This document shows positions 32,201 through 42,100 of a DNA stretch of 64,000 nt, piece by piece. Location of the stretch: NCBI GenBank assembly GCA_007449985.2, contig VIIQ02000686.1:62001-126000 (forward strand), read 5' to 3'. Source of the stretch: Desmodesmus armatus (taxonomy: Eukaryota; Chlorophyta; Chlorophyceae; Sphaeropleales; Scenedesmaceae). Below the pieces are notes generated by a model. The model made no database searches. It was not told where the DNA came from and was given only the letters and a program-made list of their open reading frames with translations. Made by a program: the position numbers and the translations under genes. The stretch's first letter is position 1. The number at the start of each line of letters is the position of its first letter.

Positions 32201-35102
32201 CACGCGCAGCAAGCTGCGGAGCTCAGCACAGCACAGCAGCAGCTGGCAGCCCTGCAGGACACGCATGCAGCAGCTCTCAAGCAGCAGCAAGAGCTGGAGA
32301 GCGAGCGTCAGCAGCTCAGTGCGCAGCAGCAGTCTCTGCAGGCTAACTTGTCCAGCTCCCAGGCGGAGCTCGCTGCCATGCAGGCAGCAGCCAAGGCTGC
32401 CGAAGAGAAGCGATTGTCCCAGCCGCACAAAAGCACCCAGGTTTCAGCCACCGACCATGCAGACGCACACTGGGTGTCTGGCAAGGGGGTACAGACTGGT
32501 GCCGAGCTGGACCCGAAGGCCACCCGGGATGTGGGCACCCCTGCTGACCTGGCGTTGCTGTCATACTTCTTCCGTGAGATCAAGCAGAAGCAGCGGGGAG
32601 GGGGTGGCGCCATCCTGGGCTACGACCCTGCAGACGCAGCCAAGGCTGCAGAAGGTATGGTATATCATGCTGCCTGGTCTATTCAGCTTCCAGAAAGTCT
32701 ACAGGACAGATAGTTGACAGCAGCACTATCACCCCATGCTTCAGGAGAGCAAGCCTGCAGTCTTTACAATCATGCATGCATTTGCAGCTGCTGCAACAGG
32801 CCTTACTCAGGCTGTCTCATACACTTGTCACTCACATTCATCCCCGCCCAGGCACTGTACCAGCAGGCGCAGGGTTCCTGCCAGGAACGCTATGCCTGCA
32901 CATGCCGTGATAATACTCACAGTGACTGTGCCTGCCCGTGCCGCAGGCCCCCCTTGTCAGTCAGCCAAGTCATGGTCCGGCTCCGCAGGCCTCCCGCCCA
33001 TCTCTGCCAGCTCACCAGGCGGCAGGGAGAGCAAGAGCGCCGCAGCTAGGTCACCATCCCCCACCCTTATGAAGCGCCCTGCAACCATGCCAGGCAGCTT
33101 GGGTGGCAGGAAGAGGGAGGAAGAGGACGAGTGAGTGCTGCGCTGGTGTGCATGAGCAGCTAGCTGCCTGCATGGTGCTGGCATGGTGTTTTCACAATCA
33201 CCTGTCCAGCTGGTGGGAGGACATTGCAGCGTTGATGTACTTTCCCTGCGCAGCCTTGGTGTTGATACACGGACAGGTTGCGTGAGTGTGCCACCAAGCT
33301 GCATGTGCTATTGCTGGCTTGGCACAGCCGCCTGTGGGGTATGCGGGGCTTTATACAGCAGGCTGCCTCACGTTGGAACCCCACCTGCGACCTTCAACCG
33401 CACCCAGCTAACACACTGTGACTTCCACAACGGACAGCTAACTGCAGCCTTGTCATGTTGTTGTGGCGCCATCCTATGTGGTGCTTGCTGCATGCCCTGT
33501 GTGGTGCCTGCAGGGAGGAGGGTGGCTTCAACACGCGCCCGCCGCCCTGGGAGGTGCGGCAGAGGGTTGACAGGCGGCGTGACAGGGCGATCAAGCTGGA
33601 GGGAGGCAGGGCAACACCTGATGGTGACAAGTACGTGCAGGCATGGGGCTGCGATTGCGATGGTTGTCAACTTTGCATCATAGCATTGCTGATTGTCACT
33701 GGAACCAAGCTAGCACAACATGCCTCCATGGGCCAGTGCAAGGGGCTTTGCTGACCTCAAGACCCACAGGGCTGGGGGTGGAAGCTGACCTGTTGCGCCA
33801 CAGTGGCCTAGCAGACAAGCGGCCATCAGGCACGCCCAGTAGCATTGGGTGCGAATTTGTTGAATCCATGTTGTTCATCAAGTGTTGCTGGGGGTGGAAG
33901 CTGACATGCTGCGCCACAGTGGCCTAGCAGGACGAGCGGCAATCAGGCACGCCCAGTAGCATTGGGTGCAAATTTGTTGAATCCATGTTGTTCATCAAGT
34001 GTTGCAATCTGCCTCCTCACTACGTCCTTTCGTTTGACTTTTTGTTTGACTTTTTAGCAACTTGATTATCTGCTGTGTTGTCTTGTGTAGGTGGGACTAC
34101 GCCCTTGAGGAGCGTGACACTGAGATTGCTGACCTCAAGCGGCGGCTGGTGGAGGCTGAGCACAAAGCCAGGGAGGCGGCCAGCAAGGCAGCAGAGGAGC
34201 TGCGAGCCCTCAACAGCGAGCTGCAGGTGGGTGGTTTGCAGGCCTGGAGAGTTACTTATGGCTTGCCAAGCCTTAAAACCAGTTTAATGTCTTTACCAGC
34301 TGGGCCCAGCAGTACGGCGGAACCTTGAAGCACTGCTTTGCATGATGCGAATGAGCATGTTGGCAGCACAAAGAGGTCATGCAGGTCGCTCACAGCAGTG
34401 AGGCGTAGTTGTGATTGGTTGTGGTGTTTCTCCATGGTGGTATATTGTTGGTATGAGGGGTCGCATGTGTCGCAAGGCAATGCAGCAATTGTGCATTTCC
34501 TGTCCTGTGCAGTCCCTGTCTTGACCACTGTTTCGGCCCTGCCGTGTGTGTGTGCGCAGGGCTGCAAGCGAAGCCTGGAGCAGTCTCAAGCAGACAACTT
34601 CACTCTGAACAAGGACCTGGTCAACCTCAAGCTAGCCATGCAAGCAGTACAGCTGGCAGACAGCAGCGCATCTCCAGGCGGCCTTGGCGGTGCGGAGTAC
34701 GCTCCGCTAGGCCCCCGCATGAGCTTGGCACCAAGATCCAGCATTGCTGTCTCTGCAGGAGCACCCCTCCCAGGGCTGAAGTCAGCAGGTGCCAGGGTCA
34801 GCACTGCCCCCGGGGCCTATGGAGAGGCCGGGCTTGGGCTGACTGGTACAGCACCGCGTGGATCGATCGCACCCTATGTGGGTGGTGTAGGGCAGGGGGC
34901 TGGGGTTTTGAGTGGCAGCGGTGCACGCATGTCAGCAGCACCTGGTGCCTATGGGGTGGGCAGGCTCAGTGCTCTGCCGATGGGCCTGGGGGCAACTGCT
35001 CACTTGGGTGTGCCAGGTCCTGCAGGGCAAGGTGTCAGCCCTTATGCTGCGGCAGCAGGGGCTGCTAGGAAGTCTATGGCTAGCCCACCTCACGGCTCCT
35101 GA
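26245..35102 (+). CDS. CEP164: CEP164-like basal-body protein, two WW modules and coiled coils
   Basis: Eleven phase-consistent exons: 26245-26340, 26539-26636, 27058-27196, 27704-27855, 28255-28375, 29580-31331, 31625-32654, 32947-33130, 33514-33630, 34091-34226 and 34560-35102, about 1455 residues, similar to animal CEP164. The N-terminus has two copies of the CEP164-type unit, an acidic helix followed by a WW domain: LLRPESLPRGW ... VYTDKAGQQHDKHP (WW about 50-79) and GIKPDEDKYIWEVAEMGLCA plus PLPPGW ... QEHPLDNYF (WW about 140-178). CEP164 sits on distal appendages of basal bodies and supports ciliogenesis. Residues about 200-650 are low-complexity Ala/Ser/Gly; 690-1060 are Gln/Ala/Leu heptad coiled coil; an RRRRRELLRRKK basic patch follows WW2. 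The C-terminal 180 residues are Gly/Ala/Ser-rich. The match rests on domain order and spacing, so orthology is likely but not proven. Confidence 0.75.
27856..28254 (+). repeat. Imperfect direct repeat inside CEP164-like intron 4
   Basis: Within this intron a segment containing CACAGCTTGTCATTCA, a GCTGACACCAGC motif and CTCCTATTCATGCAACCAG occurs twice with a spacing of roughly 115-120 bp. It looks like a local tandem duplication with no coding role. Confidence 0.55.
33771..34002 (+). repeat. 116-bp tandem duplication in CEP164-like intron 9
   Basis: Two head-to-tail copies, 33771-33886 and 33887-34002, differ at a few positions (for example GCGAATTTG against GCAAATTTG). The repeat is intronic and does not change the reading frame. 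Confidence 0.8.
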
Positions 35103-35844
35103 CGGGTGTCTGTGCTGGTCAGGCAGGGCCCAGATAGTGATTGTGGTACTGTACACGCTGCTTGACTTGAAGCTCTGATAGCTTGTTGGGAGGCATGTGG
35201 CTGCTGCTGCAAGGCCCCTTGCATGATGAGGGAATCTGCGCTGCTATTGACGGTGCCTGGTGCATGTCTGCAAGCCAGGCACGCATTCATGCTGCTTGGA
35301 TTGCAGTGACTGCATGGACAGCTGCATGCTGGCGGAACCGATGACTGCATGTATAATTTGTAGGGTAGCCAGTGCGTGCCCTGACTGCGTTGAAACTACT
35401 GTTTCTCTGCGCAGCTATGTGCCTCGGGCATGCCGTTGCAGGCACGGGCTGCACTTGCTGCTCAAGTGCCAGTGGGTATGATGCCACAACCTGGTGAGGC
35501 TTACTGGTGATGCGCCAGTTGATGCTTATTGGTAGTGTGCCAGTTGACAAGGGATAGCGAGGGACCCTTCCCCTGCAGTTGACATGTACTGTGCAGGTGT
35601 TAGGGTGCACACGTGACACACATGACATGTGTGTGATGTAACGGCCTGTGATCCATGCTGCTTTCCCATTACGGGGTTTGGTGTTGATCTTTTAAGCTGC
35701 TTTATGGCACTCACGCTCTCCACACGTCTAATCAGCTATCCAGCAGCACAGAGAGCACAAACACAGCACACCCAAGTCTAGTGGTACTCCATTTTCGAAA
35801 GGCCGTAGTAGAGCTCAAGCAAACATCAGGCAACGTACGGCAAA
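35103..35844. other. Intergenic between CEP164-like gene and ARL8
   Basis: Contains the 3' end of the CEP164-like transcript and the ARL8 promoter, both plus strand. No repeats or further coding sequence were recognised. Confidence 0.5.
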
Positions 35845-37455
35845 ATGATGGCCTGGTGGAATGGCCTGCTGGAGTGGCTGCGCAGGTACTTTTGACAGGG
35901 CAGGCCACAGGCACCAGCAGCAGGTCTGATCTGTCAGCACATGCCAGGGCACGGCAATTCGATCGACAACCCGGGATGTCTTATCTGATGCTGTATGCCA
36001 TGCTCGTTCCTCAATCGTGTCCCGGTGCCTGCGCAGCCTGTTCTTCAAGCGGGAGATGGAGCTGTCCTTGATAGGGTTGCAGAATGCAGGCAAGAGCTCT
36101 CTGGTCAATGTGCTCACAACAGGGTCTTTCCATGAAGACATGATACCAACGGTAAGCACTCACGCTGGACGCTGGTGCTCTGCAGTTGCCCTACATGCCC
36201 CCCTCCCTGGACCCCACTAGGGCTGACCTGGCCCGCTTCATGTGCTGCAGGTCGGGTTCAACATGCGCAAGGTTACTAAGGGTGGTGTCACGATAAAGAT
36301 GTGGGATCTTGGAGGGCAGGTGAGAACATACATGCACTTGGCGCCTGACACACATGTCCCTGCTCAACAGGCTGGCGCACCTTGGCTGTTGTCAGGTTGC
36401 TGCCCTTTGCTGGGGACGGTTATCACCATTGTGAAGTTATGCCACTCTCAAGCGCTGGTCAAGACGTGTTGATGCCAGAGTCTGGCAACTGTACCTGATG
36501 TTTGCTCCTTGACTGGCTTCTTGACTGCCTCCTGCTTTACCTGCCTTGCCCATGCAGCCACGTTTCCGCAGCCTATGGGAGCGATACTGCAGAGGCGTGC
36601 AGGCAATTGTGTATGTGGTGGATGCAGCAGACCATGAAGCAGTCAAGGTGCGCGGGTGGCTTCATGTGTGCCGCCAGGAGTCCTACCAGGACTATAGTAT
36701 AGCAGTGCACCTACCATAAGTTCCCACACATGCCGCCGCATCAGCACAACATCACGTGCTTACTGTGCTGGTGCAGCAGTTGCTTTACAGCCCCAGACAA
36801 AATGGGGTTGACTGAGTCCAGCACAGGCGCCAGGCGCTGCTGCATGGTGTGACCCTGCACCCTGCTGTCACCCAGGTTGCTGCCAAGGAGCTGCATGCGC
36901 TGCTTGCCAAGCCCAGCTTGGACGGCATCGCGCTGCTGGTGCTGGGCAACAAGAATGACCTGCCAGGGGCGCTAGGCACGCAGCAGCTGATCCAGCAGCT
37001 GGAGCTGCAGGTGGGTGGCAAAGGAGACCCCCTGGGCGCCAGCAGCCTCAAGTTGCAAGCATTGATGACAATGGCAGTGGCTGCGGGGTGTTGCGTGCCA
37101 GCTGTGATGTTGATGGCAGCAGTAGGCACCAGCTGGCTTTGAATGGTGATGTAGCAGCAGGTCCATCTGCCAAAGTCAGTGACCAGTGTTGTGTGAAGTA
37201 CTTTGCCTAGATGCAAGCCCCTGCACACAGCCAGTGCGCTTGCCAGGCGCCTCGCCGCGAATCAAGTGGGGCTGTGCTGACGGTGCTTCTGAGCTCTTGG
37301 CAATTCCTGCATCACTGATTTGCCTGCGACTGCTGCTGCTTGTTGGTGTGCAGCGGCTGACTGGGCGGGAGGTGTGCTGCTACAGCATATCGTGCAAGCA
37401 GCAGAACAACATCGACATCACGTTGGAGTGGCTGAGCAAGCATGCTAAATCTTGA
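35845..37455 (+). CDS. ARL8: ARL8-type small GTPase
   Basis: Six exons: 35845-35885, 36037-36151, 36251-36319, 36558-36647, 36876-37010 and 37354-37455, with consistent phases, giving about 183 residues, normal for ARL8. Two adjacent ATGs (35845, 35848) open the frame; the second gives the family-like [20 protein letters not shown] amphipathic helix. G1 is GLQNAGKSS, switch [18 protein letters not shown]3 WDLGGQ, G4 NKND and G5 [23 protein letters not shown] and NIDITLEWL are ARL8 signatures. ARL8 lacks the N-myristoylated Gly of ARFs and drives lysosome or vacuole membrane traffic in other eukaryotes. All key residues are present, so the gene should be active. Confidence 0.93.
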
Positions 37456-38413
37456 AGCAGCAGCACAGCACCTGTGATGCAGGCGACGGTGTGCATGACG
37501 GGGGCTGCCAGGTGCAGGCTGCTGCTTCCTGCAGGTTTGGCTGCAGCGTGGCACCTGCCATTGTACAATCTTGTATACTCAGAATACCCTACCCAACAGC
37601 TGGGCGAGCAGTCATGGACCCCAAGCTTGTTGGTTCGGGGGCCTTGGTTCAGGGGCCGATGCGTTTGCAGTTGTAGGCAGCACAATAGGGTGTCGCATCA
37701 CCCCCCTCCCACCAGCAGTGGGAGCGACCTAGCACCAGCACGTCGTGCATTCGTGTCGGGGTAGTTGACATGGCACGTGCAGGCATGCGCACTTTGAACG
37801 AGCTTGTGCACGTGCTGGTGTCACAGGCAGGGCACTTGGTTGGGCTACAAACCCACCAGCCAATCCTTTTATTGCCTCATTGACAATTGATATATTGTTT
37901 GTGAATGTCAGCGCACTCAGCACAGTACTGCCTGGGTGGACTGCAAGTGGTGAAGTATGTGTGTTTGGCGCATTCACAGATGATGCACATGCTGACTAGC
38001 GCCCTGGCAGCGCTAGAGTCTGTGTTGCAGCTGGATGTTGAGATGTTGGTTCAGCGTCAAGCTTAACAACACGACTCTCATGGCTGTGCAGCTTGGTCCG
38101 ACCAAGGCAGATGCGGTGATTGGCCTCAAAACCCTGACAGGCTGCCAGCATTCCACCCAGCACAGCTCAGAGGCGAGATGTGTCATGTCTGCTTTTTGAG
38201 CGTGTGGGCACGCCGCTCTGCCTCAAAATAGCGGTTGGTGGCACCGCAAGCTCTAGAGGAAGTCGCCATGGTTGCACTGTTCACCACCCTGCTGCTGCTC
38301 ACCAAGCATGGGTGCATCACTTCTATCTGGTGCTCATTGTTGAAGGGCCCCGCAATGAGTCCCCTCATCACCCCAAGGAGCAGAAAGGGATGTTCAATCT
38401 GACACATTGCAGT
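37456..38413. other. Intergenic, left flank of the retroelement
   Basis: ARL8 3' flank running to the retroelement insertion point. No gene is supportable. The last four bases (38414-38417, CCAA) are the left copy of the presumed target duplication. Confidence 0.55.
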
Positions 38414-38417
38414 CCAA
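38414..38417. repeat. Left target-site duplication CCAA
   Basis: CCAA immediately precedes the element's TGAC terminus and recurs at 52363-52366 immediately after its GTCA terminus. Four bp is within the usual 4-6 bp for DDE-integrase LTR elements. A match this short has about a 1 in 256 chance of occurring randomly. Confidence 0.6.
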
Positions 38418-39005
38418 TGACACGAGCAGCAGCTACACTGACCGATTCCTGCTGAGTGAGCAGTAATCCTCACAGGAAGGTTATGCTGTGTACAAGGCTA
38501 TACAACACATGCCTTAGCAGAATCAGTGTGATAGTTGACTAATCATGTTGAGTCAACAAGGACTCTGGGTGATATCAGATCATGCCAGATACTGCTGCGT
38601 GGCAGTGCTATTATTGGTGGTTAAGTGCTTGGGAGTTGTATGCGATGAGTTTGGTGCTGCGATGCACAGGATCACTGGCGGGTTCAGGGTTTACCGCCTG
38701 CAGTGCCGATTCCTTTGTGCCGCTGTGGTGCTCTGTGCGTCGCACTCGGCTTTGACAGTGCTTGGTGTAAACTTCTGGCAGTGTTTCCCGAGTACTCGCT
38801 CATTTGAATCCCCAATTCAGAGCGCACAGGTGCAGCAACCAGCCCCAGCAGCGACCTGTGGTCGAACCGGGTGCCTGAACATCACTCATACATTCATACA
38901 GCGCATCAACACTTTGCAAAGGACTACAAGTGAGTATCTGCTACCCTCAGAGCAGCCAGCTGGCTGCGAAGCATCATTGCTGCAAGCTTTAGGCAGCAAA
39001 CCACA
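38418..39005 (+). repeat. Terminal repeat A1 (left, 588 bp)
   Basis: Begins TGACACGAGC and ends AAACCACA. It is identical by inspection to A2 at 51726-52313. It should contain the element's promoter and transcript start. A 168-codon open frame inside it (from 38545) ends just beyond the repeat and has no recognisable domain. Unlike A2, A1 is not followed by the 50-bp B block; it runs directly into AGCCGAGTGCC. Confidence 0.92.
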
Positions 39006-39178
39006 AGCCGAGTGCCACATTTGCATTTATACACTTGTAGTAGCTCGCTAGTGCTCAACTGCGGGCGCTAGTGAAAGGGCCACTAGTGGGTGGTGGGCGC
39101 TGCCACGTGCCTGGCTACTGGGGGCATCGCGGCGCGTCTAGTAAGCATTAAGGTGTTTTAAATACTATTATAGTTTAC
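39006..39178 (+). other. Leader between A1 and ORF1
   Basis: Short leader where a tRNA primer-binding site is expected. No canonical site directly abuts A1. A TGGTGGGCGCTGCCACG stretch near 39088 begins with TGG and could pair with a tRNA 3' end, but it is about 80 bp away, so the priming site is unresolved. Confidence 0.4.
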
Positions 39179-42100
39179 TTGCGTGGGTTTTTGGGAAGAT
39201 CCACTGGTGCATTTCAGAGCTGGCCCATTTCCAGGCTGGCTTCTTCAGCGGGCAGGCGTGGACAGCAGCCATTTCCAACGTCTGGATCGCTTTCGGAGCA
39301 GTTCCAATCGGTGGTTCGGCAAGCTGTTGGTCAAGTGCGTGCGTCGGAGGAAGCAGGTGGCGCTGACAACCAGGAGAATTTGGGCTCTGGACTGATCAGC
39401 TACTCTGGTGACCAGGATCAGCACATTGGCGAGCAGCAGGAGGACAGCACTCTTGTTTTCACCAATCCACTCTTCGAGCAGGCCACCAGCAGCATGGCTG
39501 GCCTTGGCAGTCTGTCTTTTGGGGGCAAGCTGGACTCTGGAAGCAGCAGCAGCAACTCCATGATACCAAAGCTATGGTCTGGACAGCCTGGAGTGGATTC
39601 CTTCGGAGAATGGCAGCGTGCTGTCAGGTGGAACCAGGGCCAAAAGCGCAATGCAGCCATGGACAAGAAGCTGGACAAGCACTCTGGTGAAGAGATTGCC
39701 GAGATTGCCCAGTTGACTGTCATACGCTCCGATGGTGCCAAAGCAGTGGAGCAGGCTGGGCAGGTCTTGGAGAAACATGTCAGGGCTGCTGACCAGGGCT
39801 GGTATCCTCCACAGGAGCTGGAAGCAGCTGCTCTGGAGTTTGTGCGCAAGCGTCACCCCAACAGTGACTTGGCAGAGCAGACGCTGGCAGCATTGATCAA
39901 GGAGAGGTATGAGAAAGTACACATTGCTGCGGTTGCCAAGGGCTGGGCACTTGAGGACAGTGTTGGGCTGGAGCAGGCGCTGACAGCAAACTCTTCGCCA
40001 CTTGTGCAGCAGCAGGACTCAACTGGCAACAGCAGCGGCGGTGGCGGCGGCGGCCTGCCTCCTGCAACAACAGATCCTATGCAAACTGCTATGCTGGGCT
40101 TCTTCAAAACGCTCAGTGACAGGCTGGTCAAGAGCACGCAGGACAATAAATACTTCATGACTGTGGGGATGAGGAAGTGGAGCCCTCACAGCTGTGTCAT
40201 GGAGCTTTTCTGGTGTATGATGGACGCAGCATACGGAGTGGCCAGCAGCAAGGAGCAGGCTGAGTTCTACCAGCTGCAGAGTGAGGGTTCCCAGGGCAGC
40301 AGGCAGGTGCAGGAGTTTGCGCAGCGCGTGGCAGTGCTGTATGAGAGTGTCAAGACACTGGGCATTGTGCCAGCAGGTGCAGACATTACCACCTTCTGCA
40401 AGGGTCTCAGCAATGCCAGCAGCAGGCAGTTTGCACGGCAGCGCAAGGAGGAGTACTATGCGTCCAACAGAACTCACATTGCGCTGGAATCACTAGCTGA
40501 CCAAGTTCAGCAATTCGAGAAGAACCTCCACCAGGATGGCGTGCTGGCGCAGCAGGCATTGATTATGGTGGGCAACAGCAGTGTGGGAGCTGGAAGCAGC
40601 AAGAACGCCCGGCGCGCAGGTGAGGAGAGTACACTGGTGCAGACGCTGCTGCGTTCTCGCCGGGAGAATGAGGCTACACAGCAGTACCTCAGCAAGATGG
40701 GTGCGCGTGAGAAGCTGCTCATCACCAAGGGCTTTGACATGGCGGAGATCGACCCCAAGGACCCCTCTGCTGTCTGCCTGGACTGTCCTGCAACAAAGCG
40801 GCCACACCTGAACCAAGACTGCAAGGGCAGGCGCATGGCGGGGCTGGCTATGGCAGCAGCGCAGGAGGGCAGCACTGCCAACAAAAGCAGCAGCAGCATT
40901 GGCAGCAGCGCTGGAACCTTGGACGTCAACACGCTGGCAATCATGGTGCAGCAGGCAGTGGCTATGGCAGCAGCAGGAGCAGGCGCAGCACCGGCAGGAC
41001 TGGGGCAAGGGCTGCCAAGGGCTTACAACAAGCCAGAAAACAGCAGGGGTAACAGGGGCTATGGTGGCAGCAACGGCAGGCAGCAGCAGTACGCAGGGCC
41101 ACCTGGCTTGGGTGTTGGGTCAGCAGTTATGGCGTGTGTCATCTGTGGCTTTGCCAAGGGCCACTCAGATGGTGTCTGCTATATGGACAAGCCAGAGCTG
41201 GCTCCAGAGAAGTGGGAGGGCCCCACGGAGCGTGCACCTGAGCAGGGGATGGTGCACTACATCTCCCGCTGCATGCAGCAGAAGCTGAAGCCACGGCTGG
41301 GGCGTTGCAAGGAGCTGCTGCGGAGGATGATGCAGAGCAACAAGCTGCCGCCAGCTATGCAGCAGTTCATTGGACAGCACACACAGCAGCAGCGGTACAT
41401 GAACATGGCTTATGGCGCAGCAGCAGAGCCGTATGGGGCTTATGCAGCTTACATGACAGGCATGGGGTCTGCTGGTTCCAGCTACTGGCCCATGGGCGGC
41501 TCGGCAATGCAGCAGCCAATGGCAGGGCTGCCACCCTCTCACACACCGCTGGCTATCACTGGTGCAGTTGGCGACAGCACCGGTGAACAAGCAGCAATGA
41601 TGGTGCTGCCGGATGCAGGCGGGTATGTGAGTGAGGAGCAGCAGCAGGAAACAATGCACTTTGGGCCCTCTTTCTGTTATGTGGGCTTAGCAGACTGGCA
41701 GCAGGATCTGGCAGGTGGGCTCTTTGACTCAACGGGACATGAGTATGCACTGGTTGGGACACGTGCACAGGCAGGAGCTGGTGCAGTGCAGCAGGGCAGG
41801 GTTGTCAGGCAGCCTGTGCCCAAGGGCTTCCTACCACCCTCAGCTCTTCCTACAGACCTGAATGCCATGCGTTCCATGCCACGCATCACCAATGCACTGG
41901 TTGCTGGCTTAGGAGAGCTGGACGGCACCAGCAGGGGGCTACTGCACACGCTGCTTGACATTCAGCGGTTTGTGGCGAGCAGGGTATCTGCTTTTGGAGA
42001 CCTTCTGGGTGTGCAGGAGGCTGGTGGAGCACATGGTAGCAGCAGTGCACAGCAGGGAGGGCAGCAGGCTCTGCAGGAGGCAACAGCAGCAAAGGGTACT

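Noticed and set aside
38545..39051. 168-codon open frame in the A repeat (also at 51853-52338)
   Set aside because: It has no recognisable domain, lies within the terminal repeat and its end changes where the repeat ends, so it is better explained as chance openness of an LTR-like sequence.
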